Below the pieces are notes generated by a model. That model was not told the DNA's origin. It searched no databases and saw nothing but the letters and a program-made list of their open reading frames with translations. 64,000 nucleotides of DNA from NCBI GenBank assembly GCA_021927905.1, contig BLLK01000022.1, positions 2,542,001 through 2,606,000 of the forward strand. Reading direction: 5' to 3'. Source of the DNA: Chaetoceros tenuissimus. Its lineage: Eukaryota; Bacillariophyta; Thalassiosirophyceae; Chaetocerotales; Chaetocerotaceae. Positions 22,116 to 31,784 of this stretch are shown here, piece by piece. Made by a program: the position numbers and the translations under genes. Each line of letters opens with the position of its first letter. The first letter of the stretch is position 1.

Positions 22116-23072
22116 CTACGGTGTCACTTTTCTTCGCAAACGCTTTGTTCTTTTAGCTACTGGTGTATCCATAGAACCACTACATTTTGCAATGTTTCCC
22201 TTCCTTTTATTTTCTGGACAATTCATTGTATTATTCTTTTTCGGACTCGAATTTAATTTTTTTGTCGCCTTTTTCTTTCTACTACTTGGTTTTGAATCTG
22301 CAACTTTCCAAAAATATAGTGCAGCAAGTGATCGATACGGTGCAAAAGGTTTCATGATATCATTCATCTTTTCTTTCTTTTCTTTTCCTCGTAGAGAAAA
22401 AAGGTCAGCAATACCTTTCTTCACATTTAAATCGCCAAGAGGTAACACATCCGGTAACTGCAAATGAAATATGAGAAACATATCAATTGTCCAATCACCA
22501 ATACCACTTATCGGAAGCAAAGCATCTCTAATATCTTTCTCTGATCCCGTTTTCAACATCAATTCTGACAACGTCCCATTTACAAATGCTTCGGATAAAC
22601 CTATTATATATCTAGCTTTGGCCCGAGAAAATCCAATTTCCTTTTGAAGGTAAATCTCATAATCTTCTCTATCTGCGAAATTCTCTGGACAAAAATCATT
22701 GCCTACAAGATCTGTAAGTCTGGTCCAATAAATTTTTGCTGTAGAATTGGAAGTGCCCTGACCAGTTATTGCACGGCAAAGAGATTGGAAGCAGGTCACC
22801 TCTTTTTCTGCATGGATTTCCACCTCACTACTCATAAAAGTAGTTTCTACTCCTTGAGCCTCTACTATTGGACGGAAAATACCATTACAAGCTTGTAGAA
22901 GATGATATGTCCCATCTTTGAGACACCAACCTGATCTGGTGATGGTTGATGTTGAATTTATTCCTTTGAAAAGATGTGAAAGTAGTTGGTCGTCGTCTCC
23001 TCTCATACTCGTTAGATAATTTGGAGATGATGAGCAATCATCGTTTTCTATTCTCGACCGCGACTTTGCCAT
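22116..23072 (-). CDS. DNA-3-methyladenine glycosylase II-like (HhH-GPD, AlkA/MAG1 family)
   Basis: A single exon of 318 residues. FQSLCRAITGQGTSNSTAKI matches the family's I-x-x-Q-Q helix. LLPISGIGDWTIDMFLIF is the helix-hairpin-helix DNA-binding motif, and VLPLGDLNVKKGI carries the catalytic Asp at the expected spacing. FAPYRSLAALYFWK is the closing W-x-P-Y-R-S-x-A element. The enzyme removes alkylated purines to begin base excision repair. The C-terminal 60 residues are Lys/Arg-rich (KKKATKK, RTKRLRRK) and probably give nuclear localisation and DNA contact. The N-terminal 40 residues are disordered. Confidence 0.92.
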   Translation of the reverse strand: MAKSRSRIENDDCSSSPNYLTSMRGDDDQLLSHLFKGINSTSTITRSGWCLKDGTYHLLQACNGIFRPIVEAQGVETTFMSSEVEIHAEKEVTCFQSLCRAITGQGTSNSTAKIYWTRLTDLVGNDFCPENFADREDYEIYLQKEIGFSRAKARYIIGLSEAFVNGTLSELMLKTGSEKDIRDALLPISGIGDWTIDMFLIFHLQLPDVLPLGDLNVKKGIADLFSLRGKEKKEKMNDIMKPFAPYRSLAALYFWKVADSKPSSRKKKATKKLNSSPKKNNTMNCPENKRKGNIAKCSGSMDTPVAKRTKRLRRKVTP

Positions 23073-23242
23073 TTATTTGTTGAATTTCTATTTATCCCTT
23101 CAGATGATCAGTCATCTACTAAATGAATAGACAGATAAATCTATCATGATCGTGACAAGAGAAATATGCGTTGAGAAAAGATAAATGAGACGCTATTGCA
23201 GATTGCAGTTGTGCGTGGTGGACAGAGAGTTTAAGAAGATAG

Positions 23243-23782
23243 CTACTGGTCGCCACAAGACCGCCGCCCTTCAGAAGACCGCCGGCAAAATTCACGGCGG
23301 TCCTACGCGGGAAAACCAAGAAAAGTAGAAAATCACTCACAAAAATGACACCTTTAGTCTTGCTCTATAAAGCTAAAAGGTGAGCATTCCATACACAACC
23401 AACACATGTCAGGTCTTGTAGAAGCATAGTAGATGCCATGTTTGCGGCCACAACGGTTTCTGTGGTATGTTTACACCACTAATAACTCATAATACAAATG
23501 GTACTTTTTTGTCCTACTTTCTACGTGTTTTTCTACGGGGAAACCATACCAGAGAAATCCTATATTCCTTCAATGTATTTCATGCAAAAAAATCAGTTCA
23601 TACAAAATTAAACCACATAGACCTACTAAAAACAATCAACTAAGATGGTTTTTATACTCAGTTAGAATCGATTCAAACAAAAAACATGAATTATTATGTG
23701 AGCTAAAATAGCTTAGTTAGTGTTTTGTGCGTGATTCTTCGCAGGAAAAGAAGACCGCCGGCGGTCTTGTGGCGACCAGTAG
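23243..23782. mobile_element. Non-autonomous DNA transposon (MITE-like), 24-bp terminal inverted repeats
   Basis: A perfect 24-bp inverted repeat starts CTACTGGTCGCCACAAGACC at 23243-23266 and has its reverse complement at 23759-23782. The element is 540 bp and is flanked by the 4-bp direct repeat ATAG (23239-23242 and 23783-23786), a target-site duplication. Just inside the left end is a second hairpin with arms GACCGCCG and CGGCGGTC. There is no coding capacity, so it is a passenger element. It sits in the 1-kb gap between the glycosylase and the Cys-rich gene, which otherwise holds nothing. Superfamily not assigned. Confidence 0.85.
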
Positions 23783-24080
23783 ATAGACACTCTACATAGG
23801 TATAAAATTTAGAATATCCTCAAGGAAGAACTCCTCTGCTGGAGTGTTGAAGTTCAAAGCTAAAAAAGATTCTCCGTCATCTTCAAATAAATGCAGTCAC
23901 GCTGTATCAAAAATTATTTTTATGTAAAATAAGACATCTGGAAGACTGATTTAGGTCTGCATCCTACTTCAAACAAAATGACCATTCCGCGTGAACATAG
24001 TGCAGGACTGTTTTGCGTTTTGCCACTGGCACTACTTACCTGAAGCCTTTATTTCATTATTTTGAAGTAACTAAACAAAA

Positions 24081-25085
24081 ATGAAGGCTTATTCGTCGCT
24101 ATGTTTCCTGTTCCTTTTGATAGGTATCGAAGATTCTATCGCTTCTCATTTGACAAGAAAGAGAGAGACTGCCCTCCCAGCATCTTCGTTGGCTGATGAA
24201 GGTTATGATAAGCAGTACGAAGCCACCGAATTGAGCGAAGAGGAGAAGCTCTTTATTAGATATCTTGAAGAAGAGTCTTCCCATTCTTTCTCTTTTTCCA
24301 TGGCCACCCCAAGCAGCACACCTACTGTAAGAACCCCAACCAGTTCACCTAGCTCTAAACCAAGCTCTAAACCAAGCTCTAAACCCAGCTCCAAGCCTTC
24401 GAGCTCTCCGTCTCGTTCTCCAACCTTGAAACCTACGAAACAACCAGTAGGCTCTCCTGTGTCGAGTCCGGATTGTGTTGATTCTACTGCAAGCTTCCAA
24501 AAATTGGCCCAAGAGAAAAGTTCGACTATACCTGGTGGATCTTTATACAAGCTCGTTGATTGTGCATGGGTTGGGAAAAAGGTGGATGTGCGGTGCACAG
24601 ATAAGGCGAAATCTCATTGTCCTCTTACATGCAATGCATGCAATGACTCTTTGCGTGCACTCAAAGATGAAGACTCCTCTGCGACCTTCTATTCTCCCGA
24701 TACAAAGGAGAAAACATGTACATGGGTCAAAAAGAATCCAGAGAAAAGATGCAAAAAGAATAACATGGATACCATCTATTGTCCCCAATCTTGTGGAGAC
24801 ACTTCTGCACAGGATACAATTGGTAGTTTCTATGCTCTCCCAAAGAATCCCTGCAAATTTGTGTCGAAAAAGTTAGATGAAAGATGCACTTTCAAAGTCG
24901 CCAAGAAATTCTGTCCTTCGACTTGTGGCTTTCCTTGCGCAGAAGGCAAAGCCTGTACCGATGTAGAAAAAGAGACCGCTAATAATGTAAAGATAAAGAC
25001 AATATTGACTACGAAATTTCTTACAAAAATGAAAATCACAATCTTTTTTACTCATTTATACAATTTTCTCACAAACATGCATTGA
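24081..25085 (+). CDS. Secreted Ser/Pro-rich protein with three Cys-rich modules
   Basis: An open frame of 334 residues. The signal peptide is MKAYSSLCFLFLLIGIEDS. A Ser/Pro/Lys linker with SSKP repeated four times (about 24349-24396) is typical of diatom surface proteins. Three modules follow with the spacing C-x-W/F-V-x-K...R-C...C-P-x-S/T-C, for example CAWVGKKVDVRC ... CPLTC, CTWVKKNPEKRC ... CPQSC and CKFVSKKLDERC ... CPSTC. Each likely forms two disulfides. The modules are common in diatom secreted proteins of unknown role. After residue 300 the composition shifts to VKIKTILTTKFLTKMKIT, which looks like read-through into non-coding DNA. A donor-like GTAAAG near 24987 or a truncation could explain this. 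Confidence 0.8.
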   Translation: MKAYSSLCFLFLLIGIEDSIASHLTRKRETALPASSLADEGYDKQYEATELSEEEKLFIRYLEEESSHSFSFSMATPSSTPTVRTPTSSPSSKPSSKPSSKPSSKPSSSPSRSPTLKPTKQPVGSPVSSPDCVDSTASFQKLAQEKSSTIPGGSLYKLVDCAWVGKKVDVRCTDKAKSHCPLTCNACNDSLRALKDEDSSATFYSPDTKEKTCTWVKKNPEKRCKKNNMDTIYCPQSCGDTSAQDTIGSFYALPKNPCKFVSKKLDERCTFKVAKKFCPSTCGFPCAEGKACTDVEKETANNVKIKTILTTKFLTKMKITIFFTHLYNFLTNMH

Positions 25086-25107
25086 GCCCTTCCTTATTGT
25101 GTTCATT

Positions 25108-26057
25108 TTATTCGGAGTCATACTCAGTTTCATGGTCGAAATAAACTCGCTCTTCAGTGTTCTCTAGTTTGACTTGCTCGTTACCTTTACCATAAATGTT
25201 GTCATGTAAACGATCAAGCTTTTCGTCATACCGTGGCATGTCTAGTAGTTCTCCTGCTTTTTGAAGGAAATCAGTAGGAATACAGCCATGTTCTCCGAAG
25301 AGATTTTTGACTTTCCGTTTGAAGACATTGTTAGGGTCCTTATCTTTAAACTCCTCCAACTGCTTACACGAAGACATCGCCTGTGCTCGTAGGATTTGAG
25401 ACTGTTCATCCATCGAAAATGGAGTTAAAGGTTGCAAAGTTGCGGAGTAATCAAAACCGTCTCTAATACCTTTCGTGTAATCAATAATCGATTGTTTTGA
25501 CATGCCTGGATTTTCAGCCTTCAGTAGTCTTGCTTCATAGTTGAGTTTTGCTACCATTGCCTTTCTTTCCCTGACAGTGCCACCATTAGCTTCAATCCGA
25601 ATCCTTTCACCATCAAAATCATATATATTAGTAGTCACATGTTCAATATCATTGTCTGCATATAGATGTCTTCTAGTCAGTATACTATACACGTGGATAG
25701 AATTGAGAAACCTTGTAAATCAATGAATAATTAGAATAAATATCAAACAGTGAAATCATCTTACCCAGTTTCAATTTTACTGGTTTCAAAATAGAGTTTA
25801 TGCAAAGTCAGATCCTGCAAAACATCGTTTTGTACACCATTTTTGTACAGTCTTTCTTGTTCGTCACAGAAAGGTTCCATTTGCTGTTTCAAAACTATCT
25901 TCATGGCTTCAGCTTTACCAACCTCTTCATTGCGAAACTCAATCGAATCATCTTCATTGTAATCCGACTTCTTATAAAGTACCTGTTTTTTAGTGAATTG
26001 AATAGGTCCAACATTAGAGTTATGATAATAGGCCTTCTCTCCCTTCATCACCGACAT
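25108..26057 (-). CDS. Unrecognised protein, two exons (left member of a divergent pair)
   Basis: Exons 26057-25765 and 25684-25108 join through an 80-bp GTAAGA...AG intron in phase 2 (KIET-G-ILTRR) to give 289 residues. An in-frame ATG at 26084 is an alternative start. The protein is hydrophilic and mostly helical with many charged residues, has no signal peptide or membrane segment, and ends with an acidic stretch (ERVYFDHETEYDSE). I do not recognise a family. Its start lies 210 bp from that of the large orphan gene on the other strand, so the two share a promoter and may be co-expressed. Confidence 0.7.
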
Positions 26058-26267
26058 CTTGACAATAATAAACAATGACAACAATTTCTTTCAATTTTTT
26101 GTTTTTGAAAATGACGAGGCAAGTTGTCTCGACAGGCCTTTTTTTTAAAAAACTGTTTTTTGCAGTTAATTTTGAATTTCGAAAATCAAGAAACCTCAGC
26201 GAAAACACAGACTTCCTTGCCATAGTTTCAATCCAGTTCTAGTTACCATTTCTTACCACTATGAACA

Positions 26268-28576
26268 ATGGAATCAGATCAACCAAAGCGCGAGTCAAAA
26301 CTGTCTTTATCAAAAAGACTTAAAAGGCAGAGAAGAGAGCTAGAACAACCTTCCGGAGACTCGAGATTTCCAATCGATGAGCAACAACAAGAATGGGATA
26401 ATTCCATATTCCCTCCTATAAGTGAAGACTCTGTTGTTTGGAATGAGTCAACCATCCTTCTTAGTAATAACGACTCTTCAAATATTGAGCAACATTCCGA
26501 CTGTAATTGTTCAATGAACGAACAACATTCTTCAATCAATGAGGAAGCGGCACATTCTGACGAGCTTCCTATTAGTAAAGACACTAGTTCTTCCATCAAT
26601 GCTGAATCTGACTCTACTTCTTCAGTTATCGAGACAGATTCCAACTCCGATTCTTCAAAGGAGGAAAAACATTCTTTCATCGAAGATTCTTCAATCGATG
26701 ATGGGCATTCTGACTCTGAATCTTCAATCGATGAGTCAAATGTTCCTAAAGCCACCAATCCTTTTCTACTAAAGATTATTGCCGAGTTAGGTGCAAAACG
26801 TTTAATCAATTTTACAGTTGATAATAATGATGTTCTTGGTATTATTTCTGATGATGCAACAGCCACCAACTCAAAAGAAAAGTTCTCTGCTCATATATTG
26901 GGTACCTCCGATTTCTTTCGAGATAGACATTCACTCAAAGATATTTTTCACGAATTGTTACGTTTTGCAAATGTAATCTGCGTAATTATGGAAGATCATC
27001 ATATAGATATTCGGGCATTTGATACAGATGTTACCTTTCAAAAGAATGTTCTTAGTCTCATGGCGCGCTATTTGTAAGTGTATTGTCTTTACTCTTGCTT
27101 ATTGTACGTGACTTTTTCTTACTTGCTTATCCTGAAAATAGGGAAAGATTTGCTGCATTTCTACCAAACAAACGATTGAATATGCATCTCGATGAATATC
27201 CAGATCGTTATGCTGATCACACACTTTTACCACTCTTTTTTGGAGAACTTGAGTTTGACAAAGAGGACATTCTGAATCATGCCATGGGGATTTTTGCTGC
27301 ATACTGGGAAGGTGATGGATCCACCACTCATGACCCATTGTACGACACTAGTTGGGAAGACGCCATGGGGAATGAAGGCAAACGTGGCACACCAAATTAC
27401 GACAAGAAAGAGAGAGAGGCTGATATGAATACCGAAACTATTCCATATCTTGAAGGGAATAAAGAAATCGTTCACAATGGAAAGTCACCAATCGTTGAAA
27501 TAACCTGTTCTTGTGCGGTTGGAACCCGTTCTTCTTCATTTGGTGCATCAATGATGCATGTCAATAGAGCGCTTGGCTTTAAAGACGGCACTTTGATTGG
27601 TTGGGGTACCAAAAATGAAGATCTTGATGTAGTAGGGTACAAGAAACATGGTAATAAGCTTAGAATGTTTCTTAATAGTGCGGATGGACATGGATCCAAA
27701 GCTGAGGCATCTAAACTTGTTTTGGTCAAGATGATTGTTGACAGATCGATCTTTAAGAGACCACAAGCCAAGAACCTTCTTTCTTTCCCGTCAGCTCTAT
27801 ATACACCAAACAGGACAGTGTCAGGAGGTCATCGAAAAGTTCCGGAGCTATCCTGGGAGGAGAAATTGAAAAAAGAAGGTGTGAGAAGGGATTTGCTACG
27901 TAAGGACAAGATACTCAAGGAGGAACACAAACAAGTATGCAGTAACGGACTTGAAGATCCAAATGCACTCGCAGTCTACAATCTTCATTTTGGAGAGATG
28001 GCTAAGCTACCACGAATCAAAGCTCTCCCTCAAGATTCACTTCTCTCAAGCCCACTGATGTTACATTCATCGGGTATGGCACAGGCTGATGGATATATTA
28101 CTCATAAAGAAGTAGCCATTACACAGCATAATCATTGTTACAATGCAGCATGGACTAAAAACGTTGGAGAACTTCTCGGAAAAGTTCGTTGCACTGAAAG
28201 GGAATCTATAATGTCTACGGGGAAGGGACGAATGAATTATCTTCTTACTGTCGGACCACATTTTTCTCATCGAAGAGAACAAGTTTTAGTAGCTATTTGC
28301 TATTATTTATTCTTTAAAGATATTGGCCTTGATATTGACTTTGATGTTGATTTCCTTTCGGCAAAAATTACAAGTGTGTGGGAATCTTTAGGCGAAGCTG
28401 GAAAGTTGAAACATCGTCAGAATGTTGCATCTTGGGTAGAAGGACAGAAGCGCACTAGGAACTATGAGGAGGGTGCTGGATTAGTTGATGCCAATGAAAT
28501 TGAATCTCTACTGGAGGTACTTGAAAAGACTTTGACCTTATTTTTATCAGCACTAAAGAGAAAAGATCCATCCTAG
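26268..28576 (+). CDS. Unrecognised 746-residue protein with Ser/Asp/Glu-rich N-terminus (right member of a divergent pair)
   Basis: Exons 26268-27073 and 27142-28576 are split by a 68-bp GTAAGT...ATAG intron and join in frame (RYL-E-RFA). Residues 1-160 are a low-complexity Ser/Asp/Glu region with repeated SSIDE/HSDSE-type words after a basic start (KLSLSKRLKRQRRE). Residues 170-450 appear folded, with CSCAVGTRSSSFGASMMHVN and GYKKHGNKLRMFLNSADGHG as striking pieces. The C-terminal part includes YITHKEVAITQHNHCYNAAW, rich in His. No known domain is evident to me. The coding quality (long, clean frame, consistent splice) is high, so this is a real gene of unknown function. The stop codon is inside a 22-bp tandem duplication. 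Confidence 0.75.
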
Positions 28577-28604
28577 AGTGTGAAAAGATCCATCCTAGAG
28601 TGTG
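28561..28604. repeat. 22-bp perfect tandem duplication spanning a stop codon
   Basis: AAAAGATCCATCCTAGAGTG plus TG occurs twice in a row, at 28561-28582 and 28583-28604. The first copy contains the TAG stop of the large orphan gene. Confidence 0.95.
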
Positions 28605-28650
28605 TAAAATTATAATTCTAACCTTCCCTCTACCACATCAAAGATACACT

Positions 28651-28755
28651 TGTACCGAATTCAAGGCTTTGGTGGAGAAAAAGAAGATTAAGCTTTGTAA
28701 AAAGGGTTGGATGAAAACTACTTGTCGTCAGACTTGCGCTCAGTTTGCACAGTAA
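28651..28755 (+). pseudogene. Orphan C-terminal fragment of a Cys-rich protein
   Basis: An in-frame stretch of 35 codons reads from CTEFKALVEKKKIKLCKKGW to CRQTCAQFAQ and stops at 28755. The C-x15-C-x8-C-x3-C pattern recalls the ShK-like/Cys modules of diatom secreted proteins such as the gene at 24081. It has no start codon or signal peptide nearby. It may be the tail of a broken gene or a 3' exon. The rest of 28577-29027 shows nothing. Confidence 0.4.
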
Positions 28756-29027
28756 AAAATTAAATTATGTAAATGAGTTTAATCTTTTATTGAAAGAGTA
28801 AAATGTTTCTCTTTTGATTCTTCCAGCATCTATGTAGAAGTCGAACTTTTGAGCTTTTAGATGAATTATAGAGAAGATGAGAAAAGGATATCATTTGGCT
28901 TATACTTCGTATCCTATGAATAGGTGAGCTGAGATGCGGCTATGAACATTTGAAGCAGAAAAGACGCTGTATATTTTCAAGTTTCGTGCCAGAGTAGGAT
29001 TTTGTATGTAATGCAACTTGAGTCGAA

Positions 29028-29918
29028 TCAAACTTGAAACAACATACTTTCAAGTTCGTCCTTCTTCTTTCTCATTCTTGCCGAGAGTCTCGATTTTGTC
29101 TCCTTGACTGATTTATTGACAAGTGTGTTGAGCATCAGCAAGGTCCCTACTGAGTTTCGAACCTTTTCTTTTGAAGAAAGATGATGATGCAAAAATGTAA
29201 ATTTCAAGAATCCTGCATGGGTCTTTCCACCGCTCGTATAGTCCTCTGTAAAGGCTTTGAGTTCTGCTGGAGGATCGTTCCATCTACTGTAATCGCAAAA
29301 CGGAACATTCTTTCCTTGTGATAGAGCGTTGCGTTGAGCTTGTTGAAATTGTTTGAGAATGGTGTTTGCAATGATGCAATCAGTCTCTTGACCTTGTAGA
29401 TAAACAAAAGGCAATATGCAGACGATACGATCCTCATAAGCTTGAACTGTTATGCTTGCTGCACATTGTTTGTTTTGCAGTGGAATTTGATAAATGTGAG
29501 ATTGTAAAGATTGACCACCATTTCGGAGATTATCAAAATCCATTTTCAAGTTGGCTCCTAGGATCATGGGCACTTCTGATAATTGACGACAAAAATATTT
29601 TCCATATTTGCCTTCCTTGTGGAGTAGAATACAGACAGAATAATTTTCAGGTACTTCTTTGTCGACTAATACTTTCGATTCGGATTCTTCTCCAATCAAG
29701 TTTTGCAAGTAGTTAACGACAGAATCTTGAACATGGTCCCATCCTGTAAAGTATAGATACATTGCTAGTTTGTCCCCTTTTACCACTACTTTGATTTTGG
29801 CTCCAAAGTTATAGAAACAATGACTCACTTCACTTGAGGCAGTTTCATTTCTAATATCGTGGAGTAGAAACTTTTCCAGTAGTAGCCTGACCTTTTCATG
29901 GTGTATTGGGATTTCCAT
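29028..29918 (-). CDS. ARPC2-like (p34) subunit of the Arp2/3 complex
   Basis: A single exon of 296 residues, the usual ARPC2 length. The C-terminal half carries the clearest match: DRIVCILPFVYLQGQETDC, then FQQAQR, the DPPAELKAF segment (family pattern R-x-P-P-x-E-L), AGFLKFTFLHHHL and a long terminal helix with SRLSARMRKKKDELESML, comparable to the family's Y-I-H-x-R-M-R-x-K. The N-terminal half (VKGDKLAMYLYFTGWDH) is divergent. ARPC2 with ARPC4 forms the core that contacts the mother actin filament in branched actin assembly. The assignment is from pattern recognition of domain order, not a computed alignment. Divergence is high. Confidence 0.72.
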   Translation of the reverse strand: MEIPIHHEKVRLLLEKFLLHDIRNETASSEVSHCFYNFGAKIKVVVKGDKLAMYLYFTGWDHVQDSVVNYLQNLIGEESESKVLVDKEVPENYSVCILLHKEGKYGKYFCRQLSEVPMILGANLKMDFDNLRNGGQSLQSHIYQIPLQNKQCAASITVQAYEDRIVCILPFVYLQGQETDCIIANTILKQFQQAQRNALSQGKNVPFCDYSRWNDPPAELKAFTEDYTSGGKTHAGFLKFTFLHHHLSSKEKVRNSVGTLLMLNTLVNKSVKETKSRLSARMRKKKDELESMLFQV

Positions 29919-30132
29919 TGGTTGGCAATCGATTGGTCTTTATCACGCTGTGATGTGGCAAATAGTGTTTATAGTAACCTTTGGTTTCTGATCGTAACAA
30001 AAAAATTCAAAATCGTTTGTCAAAATCAAACCTCCTAATTTGAAAAAAAAAACAAAAACACTTCTTTTACTTTTTCTCACAAATTCTTTACAACACAAAG
30101 ATCAGGACTCTAACCTCAACATCAATATCAAC

Positions 30133-30354
30133 ATGACTGACAAAAAGAAAGAAAGCGCAAAAGTAAAAAAGGCTGAACAGGAACTAAAGGAGGCAAAGGA
30201 TGAATTAGAGATTCTGAAGGAAGCCAAGCCACTTTCGTCGAGATTCGACGAGTTGAAGGAGTACTCCGAGAAGGAGGATGAGCCATTCTCTTCGACTTAT
30301 GTGGAGCCAAACGATTGGCACAAGAGTGAGAAGGGTGGTTGCGTGATTCTCTAA
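30133..30354 (+). CDS. Heterotrimeric G-protein gamma subunit-like protein with CaaX box
   Basis: The ATG at 30133 gives 73 residues, the size of a classic G-gamma. The open frame begins further upstream but that part is a Lys/Leu-rich untranslated-looking leader. Residues 5-35 form a coiled coil (VKKAEQELKEAKDELEILKE), then LKEYSEKEDEPFSS and VEPNDWHKSEKGGCVIL. This parallels the metazoan G-gamma order: N-terminal helix, L-x-x-Y-x-E...D-P, an N-P-F-like element (here PND-W) and a C-terminal CAIL/CVIL. The final CVIL is a CaaX box predicted for geranylgeranylation, placing it on membranes. The protein should pair with a G-beta. A different prenylated coiled-coil protein is possible. Confidence 0.65.
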   Translation: MTDKKKESAKVKKAEQELKEAKDELEILKEAKPLSSRFDELKEYSEKEDEPFSSTYVEPNDWHKSEKGGCVIL

Positions 30355-30804
30355 CTTTGCTGGGTGGTCTGACTTTGTCTTGAATTGGAGAAAACTTGGC
30401 TTTTTAGAGTTTGAATTTAGAACAAAGAAGAAAGAGTTGAATTCGATTTTGGAGAAGAAAAGCATTCCAAGCACATCCTTGCCTTGCGGTAAGACAGTGA
30501 AATATTTACCAACTTTGATTGCAGCTTTGTAAAATAAATTCACTTTGAATTTACCAGTTGTACCCACAGCAAGCTCCTTCCAATCTTTTTGTCCGCTACC
30601 TTTTTCACTAAGCGTTTTCCAATTTCTTTTCGCTAGAGAGCACTAGACTAGGACAATCTCTTCTCTGTAGAAAGCCAAATCGCATAAAGTTGAAGTCTCA
30701 GTTCTAATGTTTTGAACAGTGCACAATTCGGATTCTTCTAGCTAGGCACACTATGAAACAACACTCATGGTATTTATCAAAGTTTGTTTTATTTATTTGT
30801 AAAT
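30355..30804. other. Intergenic between convergent genes
   Basis: The 450 bases lie between the 3' ends of the G-gamma-like gene and ribosomal protein L13A. No feature is visible apart from AT-rich 3' UTR sequence. Confidence 0.55.
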
Positions 30805-31784
30805 TTAGTATCCACTAGCAGCAAGAACCTCATTTACCTTTGCGAGATCACTCTCTGCTGCAGCCTCAGCCTTTGCTCTAAGAGCAGCATCAGCCTTCTT
30901 TTGCTCGTAGAAAGCAGCAGCATTCACTCTTCTCTTATCCTCAAGAGTCTTAACAAGCTCTTGGTGCTTCCAGCCTACGGAGCTTGCAAGATCTCCAAGT
31001 ACGGTGTGTTCTCTGATGGACTTGAGTCTAAGAATTCTAAGTGCAGCTGGAACAACAACGCGCTTTTTCTTGTCATATGGGTGTGGGATTCCCTCGAAAG
31101 TGGAAAGACGAGCAAGTGCATCTTGTCCACGAGCAGTCTTTTGGTGAACCATACCGCGGATAGTGCGCCATACCATACGAGCTGGGGACTTGAAATGGTA
31201 AGGTCCCTTTCCTGGGTTGGTATTCATGCGCTTCTTACGGAACTGTGCGTATTTAACACGGTTACGTACAACTGTGAAGAGAAAAATCGGTTAGATGATT
31301 GATCATGACATGAATTTTGCAAGAACGACCAGAAGTTCATGAGATGAGATTTCGCTTGGATATTAATCCATTCTTTCTTTCAATATCGCTGCTGAATCTT
31401 TGTAGATAGTAATTCCCTTGAACGATGTAGTAATCTTGGAATATTTCCATCTTTCTGCCAAGATAACCATTCTCTGTTTTCTTTTCTCTCGTTTCACTTC
31501 CAGATTTCTACTTCTCTTTTCTCGATAGCACAAACAAGTGTTGTCCGACCATTGCTCTTATATTTTTCTTTACATTCTTTCAATTAATCTCATCTCATTC
31601 TCATGATCACTGTTGCGTTTGCATCCAACTTCGTTTTAGATAACTCACTTGATCCAGAAACAACCATGTCCTCGCATCTTACGATAACAACCTTTTGTCC
31701 AGCCAACAATTCCTTTGCAACAATGGAAGCAAGGCGTCCAAGAAGGTGGTCACGTCCGTCGATGATGATAGTAGACTCCAACAT
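30805..31784 (-). CDS. RPL13A: 60S ribosomal protein L13A (uL13)
   Basis: Exons 31784-31649 and 31271-30805 join through a 377-bp intron (donor GTGAGT) to give 200 residues, the normal uL13 length. The start is set by MLESTIIIDGRDHLLGRLAS. The join reads SGS-IVRNRVKYAQFRKK followed by RMNTNPGKGPYHFKSPARMV and RGMVHQKTARGQDALARLS, all canonical uL13 sequence. The upstream part of the first frame (to 31853) is the 5' UTR. uL13 is a structural protein of the large cytosolic subunit. Ribosomal-protein introns often host snoRNAs, but I find no convincing C/D or H/ACA boxes here. Confidence 0.96.

Noticed and set aside
21985-22467. 160-codon plus-strand frame
   Set aside because: It is antisense to the 3' part of the DNA glycosylase gene, whose motifs are clear.
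26279-26869. 196-codon Ser/Glu-rich minus-strand frame
   Set aside because: Antisense of the low-complexity N-terminus of the large orphan gene.
31272-31648. snoRNA within the L13A intron
   Set aside because: Searched for C/D and H/ACA boxes on the minus strand; only a near-match ATGATCA was seen, with no paired D box.
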